A stretch of DNA of 64,000 nucleotides from Orychophragmus violaceus (GCA_030180135.1 CM058239.1:40957789-41021788); one strand, 5' to 3'; shown: positions 1 through 12,330, numbered from the stretch's first letter. The notes: generated by a model from the letters alone, not told the origin. Translations and numbers: made by a program.

Positions 1-383
1 TTGGCAAGTAACATGTCATGATTTGACGAAGCTGGTCAATGATTTCTTTTCGATAGGGAGATTTGATCCGAGGCTAAACCAGATAAATATTTGTCTAACT
101 CCAAAGAAAGACCGTCCAAGAGCAATGACAGAATTTAGACCAATCAGCCTCTGCAACGTGAGCTACACGATCATTTTGAAGATCTTGTGCAAGAGATTGA
201 AGAAATTTCTTCCAAAGCTAATCTCAGAGACACAATCGGCTTTTATGGCCAAACGTCTAATTACTGATAATATTCTGCTTGCGCAAGAGAATTTTCACGC
301 CCTCCGGACAAATCGTACGTAGCCATAAAAACTGACATGAGTAAATCATATGACAGAGTAGAATGGGATTTCCTGCGAGCACT
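1..383 (+). mobile_element. LINE (L1-type non-LTR retrotransposon), upstream part of reverse transcriptase
   Basis: The first 320 bases translate to the start of a plant L1-type reverse transcriptase, with the hallmark stretches TPKKDRP, FRPISLCNV, SAFMAKRLITDN and ILLAQE. After a frame change the same protein continues as KTDMSKSYDRVEWDFLRA up to position 383. The element begins left of the window. At 384 it is cut by an LTR retrotransposon, and the protein resumes at 9331 with LLTKFGFVKRW, so the two pieces are one interrupted gene. The family makes a protein that nicks and reverse-transcribes at the target site; this copy cannot, because of the insertion and several frameshifts. Confidence 0.9.
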
Positions 384-1560
384 TGATATATCATGGTTTT
401 TACCGGTTTTAGACCATGATATAAGTATGTTTTAGAGTCTTTTGGTGTTTCTTTAGAGTCTTTTACAGGTATTATTAGATATATGCACGATTGGAGCGAA
501 TTTGGTGATTATGGAGCTTTCTGGAGCATTTTGGAGTTTTGACCCGAGAGATAGAGTTCACTGTCCAAAATAGAGTATTGCATCAATCGACACACTATGT
601 GCATCGATCGACACATGTGCGAGATGGGCTTATCTTCGGCGGTTTAATGAAGTTTGGATATTGCACTTTGGCCCAGAAGTTTCCAAGAATTACAAAGAAG
701 CCTCAGCCGTGATTAGGCCTTTATAATTAGGTTTTTGGTGTTTAATTTTATATACGCTTTCATACTTTGAGAATAGAGATTTTAGAGCTTTTGGGGCTGA
801 TCTAATCATGTACTGCTTCGTGCTTTTGGAGAAGATTTCGAACCCTTTTAATCTTTACTCTTTATTCATGCAATCTACTATTTCTATGATTTATGTTTCA
901 TTATTCATGTCTGAGTAGATTCATAGTTAAGTTTAGGGATTCTCATTAAGGGTTTTATGACTTGCTAGATTTTTTTATTCAGTTAAGGATTCATATCATA
1001 TTTGTTCTTCAACCTGAATTATGCTTAACACTAGTTTTTAACCTGATCACTTAGAATCGAGACTTTAGGTTGTTAAATTGACACGAAAGTGTGATTTAGA
1101 ATCTGAACTATTTAGGTTGAGCAATTGAATTACTCGCAAAGAAATTTGGTTTAATTGAATTGTGAACATATCGAACTTGCACTTAAGGCTAGTTTAACCT
1201 GTTAGGAATTACAAAGAAATTTGGATTTCTGCTATTAGACTTAGAGAATTCTCGCAACGAAAGTTGGTTAATTCTATATCTGGGTTTGAGTTCTAGAACC
1301 GGACTTAATTTGATCCTGACTGATAATTTGTCTGCTTGTCTGATTTCCTGAGAACTCCCTAGACTTAGCGCTTTTAGTTGATTGCTTACAAACCACTCTT
1401 GCTACCTGATTTACTTTTCTGCTTGCTTTTTAAGTTTCTCATTACTTTCTCCTAGTTTAACTTGACCGTTCTAAATCTATCGTAAGGTCTATAGTCTCTG
1501 TGGGATTCGATACCCTATATACTACCGATCGTCTGTGCACTTGCAGTGTAGATCGTATCA
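384..1560 (+). repeat. 5' LTR of the Athila-type element
   Basis: It begins TGATATATCATGG and ends GATCGTATCA. It matches 8151-9325 along its length, apart from point differences, an extra ATCGACACA-containing unit near 575-600, and a shorter 3' end. It includes one copy pair of the CGATCG-type motif that recurs through the element. Confidence 0.93.
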
Positions 1561-1566
1561 AGTTTT

Positions 1567-1584
1567 TGGCGCCGTTGCCGGGGA
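1567..1584 (+). other. Primer binding site (tRNA-Asp type)
   Basis: TGGCGCCGTTGCCGGGGA lies six bases after the 5' LTR. It is complementary to the 3' end of plant tRNA-Asp and is the usual primer site of Athila/Tat elements. Confidence 0.85.
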
Positions 1585-1803
1585 CTCTTTTAAGTCTTCG
1601 ATAGATTTGAACTTAGGGTTTAGACTAGGATTTTTGTTTTTTTATTTTTGTTTACTAATTTCTTTGTTTTTCTCTGTCGCATGTCTGATATTCGCTTAGC
1701 ATCGATCGTTTCATTCTTTTGAATCGATTGTTGCAAGGCGACTAGAGTTGAATCGATCGTTGCATCCTAGCATCGATCGTTGCACTGCGATTACAAACGG
1801 TTT

Positions 1804-4395
1804 ATGCAGATGCGTGATACCAGAAGTAATCTGAACTCGAATCTCGTTAATCTCAGACTTGAGGAGCTTGCTAGGCTAGAGAGAACTAACAGAAAAAGTC
1901 AACGAGCAAGGATGGTGCAAGAACGCTTGATTCTAATACGTGATGCTCAAGGTACCCTAAGGGACCGACAAAACAATCCATATAATGCTGCTGGGCAAAG
2001 GATTGATGCTGAAGGGAATGTGATCCCTGAACTTGAGCCTGAACCGCGACAAGACCAAGGCCAAGGACAAGGTCAGAGGCAGATGGTTGTTCATGCTGAG
2101 AGGACTCTTGCTGACTATAACCGACCGGATGAGTTCCATGCTAACCGGTCAGCAATTGTACCTCCTGGTTTTGAGAGGAATGACTTTGAGATCAAGACCA
2201 TCTACTACTCTATTCTGAGGCAGAATGCCTTCCATGGGTTTCCGAATGAGCAGCCGATGGATCATATTGATGAGTTTGAGGACATAGTCACTGGGATGAA
2301 GTACGATGGAGTGAACTATGACTATATGTTTCTCAAACTCTTCCCCTATTCTCTCGCTGAAGATGCTGCAGCTTGGCTGAAACAACTTCCACCTGGGAAG
2401 TTTACTACATGGGATGCTGTGAAGAATGAGTTTCTGAGGCACTTTTATGATGATGCTCGCTTTGATCAATCGAGACAAGACATTCTCACTTTCTCCCAAG
2501 GTCCTACAGAGCCTCTTAAAGCTGCTTGGATGAGGTTTAAGAAGTACCAACGAGACTGTCCTCATCATGGATTCACTGAAGTGACATTGATGGGCATATT
2601 CTTTAGAGGTATAGATCTCCCCTACCAGACTGCGTTGGATAATTCCAGCAACGGAAATTTCAACACAAGGACTCCTGAGCAAGCTAAGACATTGATAGAT
2701 AATTTGGTGAGTAGTAATAGCAACAAGACTGCTGATAGGAGAAGGAAAGAGTCTGGTGGGAAGATAGATAATCTGGAGATTTCTGACATTAGGAGTTAGT
2801 TGGACACAGTTTGCAATTTGTTGGCTGGAAAGAAAGCTGTCCATTTTGCTCGGGATGTTGAGGTATTTGGGGCTGAAGAAGACCATTAGGAAGAGGATGT
2901 GAACTACATTGGTGGCTCTGGATTTCAAGGGAATAAGTTTGGAAATCAGCAAAGTAATAGGTTCTTCAATGGTGGACAGAAGAGTGCTTTCACAGGCAAT
3001 CAAAACTCTTCTGGATATGGACAGTCTGATGGTTTTCAGAAACCTTTTCAGCAAGGTAATCAGAGGACTTATGGATCTTCCTCATATCAAGCACCTCCTG
3101 CTGCTAATGCTCATGAGAGCAAGATGGAGGCCATGATGGAGCAGTTGCTAGAAGGGCAGACTAAGACTGCTGTGGACTTCAACAGGAAGTTAGATGTTGT
3201 GTATGAGGACCTTAATGGGAAGTTTTAGTCCTTGAGTACACATGTGAAGCAGTTGGACACACAGGTGAACCAGATTTCGAGCTCTGTTAAGGGAAAGAGT
3301 GTCGTGGACACCCACATCAAAGCTTGGTCAGTTTATATTAATGATGGGTCATACCAAGGTGAAAATTTCGAGTTAAATACAGCTGAACTGGTGGAAGAAG
3401 CTGAGAAATCCGAAACTGAAGAAAAACTCTCGGGTGGAATCTGTGAAAATTTTGCTGCATCGATCGATGCACCTAATGCAGCGATCGTTGCATGCCGTGG
3501 ACAGACAGTTTCACTTGTTTCTCGTGACATTGATGAAGAGACGGATCAAGAGCTTAATAGACTGTTCCATGGAGTGTCTGAGATAACTCAACAGGAAATT
3601 GATGAGGTCAGACAGCTAGAAGAGATGGATGAGATGTTGGAAGAAGTTCCACAATCTGATGATCCACCATATCACCCTTGTGTGCAGAGATACTTGGAGA
3701 AGATACTGCCAATGGATGAAATGTTGAACGATTGGGTGATAGTGGTCCCTAAACGGATCAGTGATGTGCTGCTAACTAAGATCCCGAAGAAGCTACCTGA
3801 TCCAGGTATATTTGTGTTGAGTTGTTCTATCTTTGAGGATAGCTTTAGGCGTTCTTTGTGTGATTTAGGAGCTGTTGGAAGTCTCATGCCATACTCTGTG
3901 GCAGAGAAGCTGGGGATGACCGATTTTTCACCCACTAGGACCTCTCTTGTCCTAGCTGATCAGTCAATAAGGATTCCGGAAGGAGTTCTTGAGGACGTCC
4001 CAGTGAGAGTTGGAAACTACTTGGTTCAGACAGATTTCTCGGTACTTAAGTACGATAGTGAGCAGGATGATGCTCTAATACTGGGAAGACCATTCTTAGC
4101 CACAACTGGAGCAGTGATCGGCGTAAGGAACAATCTGATTGATCTCTATCTAGGAGATGAGCCTCTACACTTTGAGATGGATATGTTGCGCAGGCTAGAG
4201 ATTGATGGTCAAACCTTTCGCATCGAGGATAGACAGGGAGAGCAGGCGAGTGGAACTTTGGTTTTAGATCCTGGAGATCATTACATCCCTTCTTTTCTTG
4301 GACGAGCTCATACCGACACAGCTTACTCTCCACCTTGGATGAGGAGACTTTCGCAGAGGCACTCACAGTCTCTGTTGAAACCTCCAGGAGCCTGA
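1804..4395 (+). pseudogene. gag: gag-protease polyprotein of the Athila-type element, broken by three in-frame stops
   Basis: One continuous frame runs from ATG 1804 to the stop at 4393-4395, broken by TAG at 2797, 2887 and 3226. The first part holds a Retrotrans_gag domain around residues 130-270 (AAAWLKQLPPGKFTTWD, EFLRHFYDD). A Gly/Gln/Asn-rich stretch follows near 2900-3110. The last third is a retropepsin-like protease: the active-site region reads DLGAVGSLMPYS, where DSG or DTG is usual, and the flap/C-terminal signature reads ALILGRPFLATTGAVI. The region at 3460-3495 encodes AASIDAPNAAIVACRG from two CGATCG motif copies inserted in frame. In the family gag packages the RNA and the protease matures it. 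With three stops this copy should give no full product. The upstream ATG at 1681 is in the same frame but stops at 1720. Confidence 0.85.
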
Positions 4396-5223
4396 TCTTG
4401 TTCGTCCGGTCAAGCTAATGACCCTAAACAAGCGCTGAGTGGGAGGCAACCCACTGTTTGGTTTGTACATATTAATTTGGTGTTTTTCCTAGGATTTTAC
4501 GTTTTGGTTTTGTTTTTGGTGCTTTTTCACTGCAGAACACGAGTTTAGAGACCTGCGTCGATCGTTTCACAAGTTGCATCGGTCGATGCAGGGAGATTTG
4601 ACGAAAGGAAGAATCACCTTGTGACGATCGTTGCGGTCCTGTGCAACGGTCGTTGCAGCTGGTTCAATTTTAAAATTAAAGGTACATGTGCGCTAAACCG
4701 GAATCGGATTGGTTAAATGGCAACGATCGTTGCAATTATGCAACGGTCGATGCATTCGCGAAACAGGTAAGTGCCTTTAACCTTTTCTCCTTTCTCTTCT
4801 TCCCCATTTCGGCCGTCCGTACACCTGAATCGCCTCTCGCCTAAATCACTCAATTCTTCATCATTTTCATTGATTCAAAGCTTATTCTTCTTGATTTTAC
4901 ACGTTCTATCTATTTCTATAACCTAATCGAAGCAATTCTGAGGTAAGGACTCTCAAATTCATCGTTTTCGGATTCGGTTCTAGGGTTTTGAAATTAGAGG
5001 TTTTTTAGCTTTAAGATGATGATTCCGTACTGATATAGGCTTGATTTAGGCTGATTAATGATGGTATTATACTGCTGTTGTGATTATGGATTGATTCTTA
5101 TACGATTTTAGGAGTCTGTGAAAATCGCCTTGCATCGATCGTTGCATCTGATGCAACGATCGTTGCACTGCGATTTCACAGAGAATTCTGCGGGACTAAT
5201 GGGACTTAATTCTTTGATTGCAG
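4396..5223 (+). repeat. Non-coding spacer with CGATCG-cored inverted motifs
   Basis: No ORF of note. Four pairs of short arms built on CGATCG or CGGTCG followed by TTGCA or TGCA occur at about 4555-4590, 4623-4660, 4720-4755 and 5128-5170. Within each pair the arms face each other across a short spacer, for example GATCGTTGC - GGTCCTGT - GCAACGGTC. The spacer stands where pol lies in full Athila elements. A polypyrimidine stretch near 4785-4810 and ATTGCAG just before ATG 5224 could be a leader and splice acceptor. Confidence 0.65.
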
Positions 5224-6726
5224 ATGCCTCCTCGCGGACAATCTCGCAAACGCAGAGCTACTACAACAGCTGCGGATCATACACCTCCACCAGAGGAGTG
5301 GTTTCTTCGAGATTCAACACCGCCTGAGCCTTATCAGAGAGATCGGGAAGCCATACAGTTGCCTTGGCCAAAGGAAAATAAGGAGAAGATCCCGGCAGAC
5401 AAGAAGTGGGGTATGGAACCCGACAAGATGTTTAAGACTGACACATTCACTGAGAGGCCGATACACGAGTACTGGGATGAGTACGATACACTGCTTTACA
5501 ATGCTTTGTGTGATATGGACGTTCAGCCAACCAAGTTTGCTGACCATTGGAGTTGCAAAACCTTAGGCATTGATGAGCAGGTGCTTAGACTGGTTAAGAG
5601 CATTGGTCTGGGGACGATGCCTACGCAGTCCTATGAGATGTATCCTGATCTGGTAAGACAGTTGCTGGCAACTTGCAGAGTCCACTATCCTGATCCGGAG
5701 CGCAGGAGAGCCGCAGACGGTATCTTTACATTCATGATCTTAGGAGTCAGGTATCGGATTCCCCTTCTAGATATATGCCGTATTTATGGGTTCAGCGTGG
5801 AGCCTACACGCACTGGTATAGCTCTTGAGTGGAATAGACAGGAGGCGCAGTATTTTTGGGATCAGTTTGGCAATGGAGCATATGACTCGAGGACCACGAA
5901 GCAGATTCAGGTCAGACATCCTGTTCTTAGATATGTGATCCGCATCTTGGGTTACACGCTGTTGTGCAAGGCCGAGGCAAACAAGATGCGCAAGAATGAG
6001 CTGGAGATACTCTTCATTGGGTTGAGAGAGCAGTTTGTTGGTACTGAATTGAGAGATCCTGCTAGGGATCTAAACTTAGGAGCTGTGTTTGCCCATCATC
6101 ACTTATGCTCATTACAGAAGAAGGCCTTAGATGGGAAGGGCATTGAGACAGTGGGGATTCTGCTTACTCCCATCTTCCGGCATTGCAGGATCCCTTTAGA
6201 GGGTACGGAGCGTGATGATAGCAAGGTATATATGGATCTGACCCACCTGCAGAGTGCTACTTGGCTGAAGGAGAGACGCATCTGGGTTTACTATGACACG
6301 CATGCGTAGAAGCATGGTGTGGAGCTTCCTGCTGCCAGTCTGACCAGGATTGATACATTGGCTGCCTTGGATTTCCAGCCTCCTATGCGAGATCAGCGCA
6401 GAGTTCCTACAATGGCCCATCCTCTGGAAGAGCCTTCTACACGGGCTTCTTCTTCTTCTGCGCTTGCATCCGAGACTGCTGCTTCTGCACATGACATTGG
6501 TCCTTATCCAGCTCCTTCGGTACCCTTGAGTGAGATGTCTGAGGGTGAGTGGAGAGAGCGTCAGGACGGTATTCTACGGAGCATTTGGGACTTCATGTGT
6601 GGCTGCACTTGCAGGAGACAGCCACAGGTTCATCAGCCTGTTCCTGCCAGTCGACGTCGACAACGCTCTCCGACTCATGTTCCTTCGAGTGATTATGATC
6701 CCTATGCTGGCATAGACGATGAGTAG
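5224..6726 (+). pseudogene. ATHILA ORF-1-type protein, one in-frame stop
   Basis: The frame opens at ATG 5224 (MPPRGQSRKRRATTT) and runs to the stop at 6724-6726, about 500 codons, with a single internal TAG at 6307-6309. The conserved block lies around residues 75-200: YDTLLYNALCDMDVQPTKFA, LGIDEQVLRLVKSIGLG, GIFTFMILGVRYRIPLLDIC. This pattern recalls the plant-retrotransposon family named ATHILA ORF-1 in Pfam, whose function is unknown. The end is Ser/Pro-rich and acidic (DYDPYAGIDDE). I see no signal peptide or membrane segment that would make it a classic envelope protein. Its survival in an element without pol suggests it is useful to the element or was kept by chance. Confidence 0.72.
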
Positions 6727-6959
6727 AGAGTGAGATTGGTCTCAATTTTCAGACATTCGGTTCTGTATTTCTTTTTCACTTTTTCTTTTGCACTTTTCTT
6801 TTGATTTTTCTTTTAGGTACTTGTGTTTGGGATGATATGCTTGTTTTTAGACTATCTGTTGCTTTGATTTTGCTTGTTTGCATTGATTTTCAGCTTCCAG
6901 GTTTGAGATTTGAGATTTTCTCACGGACTAACCTGCTAACTGCTGACTGTTTCGAAGAA

Positions 6960-7110
6960 TCGCAATGCAACGATCGACACGGTCCTGTGTGTCGATCGTC
7001 ACAACACGAAAATCGCATTGCAGCGATCGTTGCGGACCTGAGCAACGATCGACTCATATTGCAATCGCCTTGCAAAGATCGTCGCATTTATGTGTAACGA
7101 TCGATGCATT
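6960..7110 (+). repeat. Cluster of CGATCG-cored inverted motifs
   Basis: Three facing pairs in 150 bases: ACGATCGACAC-GGTCCTGT-GTGTCGATCGT near 6970-7000, CGATCGTTGC-GGACCTGA-GCAACGATCG near 7023-7050, and a weaker pair near 7075-7105. Loops of 6-9 bases are conserved as GGTCCTG or GGACCTG. They could form hairpins in RNA or cruciforms in DNA. Confidence 0.7.
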
Positions 7111-8137
7111 TGCGAGACAGGTAAAAATCAGACAGAACTTAACTCATCTCTTAACATTTTTAGTTTCTTTTACCAATCCTTAGCTTGACACTAATGGGGA
7201 CAGTGTGTTTCAAGTGTGGGAGAGGTGGTACTGACTTTTATCTTTCTGTTTTCTTAGAGTCAGTCATGTTTTTCAAAAATTTGTTTTATTGAGTCAAAAT
7301 AGTTTAAGTAGGAAACAGTGAATTTTTAAGAAGTTAACAACACTTGCAGGAACTTAAGTGACCATTGGGATGAAGTTGCAGGATCAATCTATGACTATTA
7401 GAAAACCCAACACAGATCAGCCAACTGAGAACACCCACATCACTTCAGGTATCAGAGGATCCTTTACTGACTTCACCATTAATTTTGACTTAATTTTCTC
7501 ACCTAAGGGATTGGTATACCTTGAGTCGGACTCCTTTGTTAGTTCTGACACAGCCTGTAAACCTGTCCAAGTAAGGTTCCCTTCTCCCCTTCTCTAAAGT
7601 AAAAAAAAAAAAGAGAATAATAAACTGAGGATGAACTAGTAGCTCCGAAGTGTTCACGGGAGTGGTAGCAACCACTATTACCTCCTGTGCGTTCATGGAA
7701 TGTGTCCAAAGTACACCCCATAACGGGAAGAGTACTGATAAAAAAAATGATACCCAATGGGGAAAAATCAGTTGCTAAGGAAGGGGAAAGAGAAGAAAGG
7801 AACCAGAAAAAGATAGTATTGTGGTCTAGAGCTAACAGAGTAAGAATCCATGTGCCATTTGATCGATAATCCTTAGGTGAGACCGCACTTAAATAGCTTA
7901 TAGAAGTCAGTAGGGTGAATTTGAATGCTTGAATGTGATTGTAGAGTTTACTCAGGATAGTTGCTAAGTGTGGGGGAAGTATATGTTGGTCTTGATGTCT
8001 TGCAGGTGAATCTTTCAGTGGCTTACTAAGGGGAATCTGAGTGTTGTTGCTTCTAGGATGAAAAGAGTTTCTAAAAGTTTTCAAACCTCTTCACCATGTT
8101 TTAGTTCTCTGTTTTGCTTGAGGGCAAGCAAAGGCTA
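7111..8137 (+). other. Non-coding 3' internal region of the Athila-type element
   Basis: No supported coding region. It contains AGTGTGGGAGAGG at about 7209 and AAGTGTGGGGGAAG at about 7966, near-copies of the real polypurine tract. Such repeats are common at the 3' side of Athila elements. Confidence 0.5.
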
Positions 8138-8150
8138 AGTGTGGGGGAGT
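8138..8150 (+). other. Polypurine tract
   Basis: AAGTGTGGGGGAGT sits directly against the TG of the 3' LTR, where plus-strand DNA synthesis would be primed. Confidence 0.8.
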
Positions 8151-9325
8151 TGATATATCATGGTTTTTACCGGTTTTAGACCATGATATAAGTATGTTTT
8201 AGAGTCTTTTGGTGTTTCTTTAGAGTCTTTTACAGGTATTATTAGATATATGCACGATTGGAGCGGATTTGGTGATTATGGAGCTTTCTGGAGCATTTTG
8301 AAGTTTTGACCCGAGAGATAGAGTTCACTGTCCAAAACAGAGTATTGCATCGATCGACACACATGCGAGATGGGCTTATCTTCGGCGGTTTAATGAAGTT
8401 TGGATATTGCACTTTGGCCCAGAAGTTTCCAAGAATTACAAAGAAGCCCCAACCGTGATTAGGCCTTTATAATTAGGTTTATGGTGTTTAATTTTATATA
8501 CGCTTTCATACGTTGAGAATAGAGATTTTAGAGCTTTTGGGGCTGCTCTAATCCTATATTGCTTCCTGCTTTTGGAGAAGATTTCGAACCCCTTTAATCT
8601 TTACTCTTTATTCATGCAATCTACTATTTCTATGATTTTTGTTTCATTAATCATGTCTGAGTAGATTCATAGTTAAGTTTAGGGATTCTCATTAAGGATT
8701 TTATGACGTGCTAGATTTGTTTATTCAGTTAAGGATTCATATCATATTTGTTCTTCAACCTGAATTATGCTTAACACTAGTTTCTAACCTGATCACTTAG
8801 AATCTAGACTTTGGGTTGTTAAATTGACACGAAAGTGTGATTTAGAATCTAAACTATTTAGGTTGAGAAATTGAATTACTCGCAAAGAAATTTGGTTTAA
8901 TTGAATTGTGAACATATCGAACTTGCACTTAAGGCTAGTTTAATCTGTTAGGAATTACAAAGAAATTTGGATTTCTGCTATTAGACTTAGAGAATTCTCG
9001 CAACGAAAGTTGGTTAATTCTATATCTGTGTTTGAGTTCTAGAACCGGACTTAATTTGATCCTGACTGATAATTTGTCTGCTTGTCTGATTTTCTGAGAA
9101 CTCCCTAGACTTAGCGCTTTTAATTGATTGCTTACAAACCACTCTTGCTACCTGATTTACTTTTTTTCTTGCTTTTTAAGTTTCTCATTACTTTCTCCTA
9201 GTTTAACTTGACCGTTATAAATCTATCGTAAGGTCTAGAGTCTCTGTGGGATTCGATACCCTATATACTACTGATCGTCTGTGCACTTGCAGTGTAGATC
9301 TAGGGATTAAAACCTGATCATATCA
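8151..9325 (+). repeat. 3' LTR of the Athila-type element
   Basis: It starts TGATATATCATGG and ends ATCATATCA, followed by the GCACT target duplication. Relative to the 5' LTR it lacks one ATCGACACA-containing unit and has about 20 additional bases (9301-9320) before the final ATATCA. Confidence 0.93.
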
Positions 9326-11712
9326 GCACTCTTGACGAAGTTTGGCTTCGTAAAAAGATGGGTCAATCTCATAATGTTTTGCATTTCTTCGGTCTCGTAC
9401 CAGGTTCTGATAAACGGAGAACCAAAGGGAAGGATTAAGCCCATGAGAGGACTCCGACAAGGGGATCCCTTATCCCCTTTCTTATTCATTCTATTCACAG
9501 AGGCCTTTATATCCCTCCTAAATGGAGCGGAAGAGGAGAAACTGATTACATGTCTAATGATCTCAAGGGCCAGCCCAACCATTGCCCACCTTTTATTCGC
9601 AGAATGATAGTATTTTCTTCTGCAAAGCAGATATCCGGCAGAGTGCCGATATTTTTGATACTATCAGAGTTTATGGCGATGCATCGGGTCAATATTTGAA
9701 CTCGGGGAAATCATTGATTTTCTTCGGTAAAAGAGTTGATTTTGATACTCGGCGTGCGATCAAGAACTCGATTGGCATTACGAATGAAGGGGGCATGGGC
9801 ATGTACCTTGGACTCCCTGGACAGATATGCAGATCAAAAACATAGGTTTTCTGTTTTTTGCAAGACATACTAAATAGTCTGGTTTGCACTTGGTCCACAA
9901 TTTTACTCTCGAAAGGAGGGAAGGAGGTGTAGATCAAATCTGTTGCCCAAGTCGTTCTGACATATGCTATGTCCTGCTTTCTCCTCCCTAAAAGTATCAT
10001 TGATAAACTAAGGAGTACAATGTCGAATTACTAGTGGAGCTCAAGACAAAATAGTACGGAACTCCATTGGATTGCATGGGATAAGATTTGTATACCCCAG
10101 GATATGGGCGGCCTTGGATTTCGAGATTGACAAGATCTTAACCTCTCCTTTTTTGCTAAACAAATGTGGCGCTTATCGATCACCCACACTCCCTCCTTGC
10201 GAGAGTCTTGAAAGGACGGTACTATCGAAACTCTGATCCCTTGGAGGATCGCAGAGTATACTCACCATCATATGGATGGCGTAGTATTATGGCTGCAAGA
10301 GATGTTCTAAAACTCGGATTGAGAAAGAAGATTGGTTCGGGATTTAATACTAGAGTGTGGGATGAGCGGTGGATTCCAGATATTCCGGCCCACGTGCCGA
10401 GAAATGTTTACCCGATGGGGCAGAGGAACCCCGGTCTCATGGTGCACCAACTAATGAGACAGGGGACGAGCGAGTGGAACGAACCCATGTTACGAGAACT
10501 TTTCCATTTTGAAGATGTTCCTCTAGTTCTTGGGCTGAGACCTAGCCTCAGTCCCACTTTAGATGGATACGAATGGAACCATACTACTTCTGGGGCTTAA
10601 ATATTCAGATCGGGCTACGAGCTTCTACAAAAAACTAATATTGCACAAGCAAATCAAGAGGTACTAGAACCAAGCATAACCCTTTTGAAGAGTCATGTTT
10701 GGACGATTAAGACCCCCAGTAAGCTTTGACACTTCATGTGGAAAGCTCTATCGGGATGTGTAGCGACGTGTGAACGTCTCGCCTACCGGCATATCGGCAT
10801 GGACAAGAATTTCCCCAGATGTGGAACACCATAGGAAACAATTAATCATCTATTATTTGAGTGTCTCCCCCCCCCCCCATCCTTTCAGGTGTGGGCTTTA
10901 TCGGACTTTATGTCCCTTCCGGGTTGCTTCCCGAGTACATCTACCTATCGAAACATGTATTTCATGTTTTGGAGAACAAAATAAATGGGCATGTCTGAGC
11001 CACATAGAGATAACTATCCTTGGAACATATGGTATATATGGAAGCAAGAAATGATAAGGTTTTTAACGGAATTGAGAGATCCCCAAGGGATACCCTGCAA
11101 CATGCCATTCTTGAAGCGGAAAGTTGGAGAATTTCGAACCAAAAGGAATGCAAAGTGGATCTGGATTTCTTCCACAACAGCTTCTGACGGCACCACCTCC
11201 TGAGACTCTCCCCTTACATACATTCCAGATAGATGCCTCTTGAGTATATCATGGTTTTGTTAGTGGATTGGGATGGTGTTTAAGGATGATATAGGCTGGA
11301 TCTTAGCAGGGGAGAACGGGTGTAGGAGAAGATTATCACCGCTCCATGCAGAAGTGGACGGTCTCATTTGGGCAGTGTAAAGTCTTTGTGATAAGGGCTT
11401 TCTTAGCATCATCTATGAAACTGACTGCGTGAACCTCCTAAAGATGCTTGAAGAACCGATTGATTGGCCCGGCCTTTACCCCAAATCTTGACATCGTTGC
11501 CTCTCTGAGAGAGAGATTTTCTTATTTTCGTCTAGTGCATATTAGCCGTATGGATAATGTAATTGCTGACACCCTTGCTAAAAAGACTAGAGCAAAAGAC
11601 AGAATTTTTTCGCTTGTAAGCCATAATTTATCGGATTTCGGAACCCCGTTAAAAAACGGAAATGTCTGACATACTTTGATTTAGATTTATAAGCATGTTG
11701 ACAAAAAAAAAA
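9326..11712 (+). mobile_element. LINE, downstream part (reverse transcriptase, zf-RVT, RNase H) with poly(A) end
   Basis: The protein continues after the LTR insertion in several frames. There is a reverse transcriptase core (PMRGLRQGDPLSPFLFIL at about 9440-9495), whose catalytic FADD is broken by one extra base near 9600. Then come VYGDASGQYLNSGKS, the connection region with YYRNSDPLEDRRVYSPSYGWRSI (10220-10290), a zf-RVT block (HFMWKALSGCVATCERL at about 10730-10785; INHLLFECL near 10840), and an RNase H end (HISRMDNVIADTLAKK, 11540-11590). It ends in a ten-base A run at 11703-11712. The order is that of plant L1 ORF2. At least five frameshifts or stops make it a dead copy. Confidence 0.9.
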
Positions 11713-12099
11713 CTCTTTAGGACTCATATTTTCTATGCGTATTGTAAAGAACAGTATGTTGCAAAAATGACTTTTTATTGTAATATTTTTGTGCAGTCAA
11801 TGACTCAAATCAGTGTATAGTGGTGAAATAACATATTTAATGTTTCTTATATCTCTTATTATGAGTTTATTACCTCTATAGTCACCTTCTACACACTTAA
11901 TTACATTTATAGTCACCTTCATGTAGGAAGTCACCTTGCCTTAAGGCTAATACTCTTTTGCCCCTTAATTCACTAACTAAAAGTTGTAACCGTTGTTTTT
12001 CTAGTCACAAGGTGTCTTTTCATTAGTTAGTCTTTACTATTTACTTTTTTACTTTTAACCTTCATTTTAGGAAAAAAAATCACAAGTTTGAAACCCAAA

Positions 12100-12330
12100 A
12101 AAAAAACTTCATGTTTCTCTCTCTGTCTCTTCGTTCCTCTCAGACGTCGTAACTCTTCGTCTTTATCAGAAGCGTCCGCCGTCGTCGCCTTAGATCAAGC
12201 TTTCTGCCGTCGTCGTCTGAGATCTCCTTCTTCGCCTGTCTCTCCATAGCCGAGTCCTCCGTCTCTTCGTCTGTCTGTTCCTGCGCTGCTCAAATCCAGA
12301 AACTTCATGACAGGTATCTTTGATTTCTCT
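12100..12330 (+). other. CT-rich leader-like segment, possible captured first exon
   Basis: It is rich in CTCTCT, CGTC and CGCCGTCGTCG, unlike the AT-rich DNA around it, and ends in CATGACAG followed by GTATCTTTG, a good splice donor. It looks like a promoter-proximal exon. No protein family is recognisable. Confidence 0.35.

Larger units (their letters stand above)
384..9325 (+). mobile_element. Athila-type Ty3/gypsy LTR retrotransposon, non-autonomous (no pol)
   Basis: Two direct repeats of about 1.18 kb (384-1560 and 8151-9325) start TG and end CA and are flanked by the same five bases, GCACT (379-383 and 9326-9330). That target duplication proves insertion into the LINE. Inside are a tRNA-Asp-type primer site, a gag-protease region, a separate Athila-specific ORF and a purine-rich tract GTGTGGGGGAG before the 3' LTR. 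Between the protease end (4395) and the next ORF (5224) there are only about 830 non-coding bases, so reverse transcriptase, RNase H and integrase are absent. It would depend on a relative for movement. The LTRs differ by a roughly 20-bp unit near 575-600 and by about 20 bp at their 3' ends, besides point changes. Confidence 0.93.

Noticed and set aside
2149..3054. 301-codon minus-strand ORF
   Set aside because: It is antisense to the gag domain, which has clear family motifs on the plus strand.
7539..8084. 181-codon minus-strand ORF
   Set aside because: It lies antisense in the 3' non-coding part of the Athila-type element, and no family is recognised.
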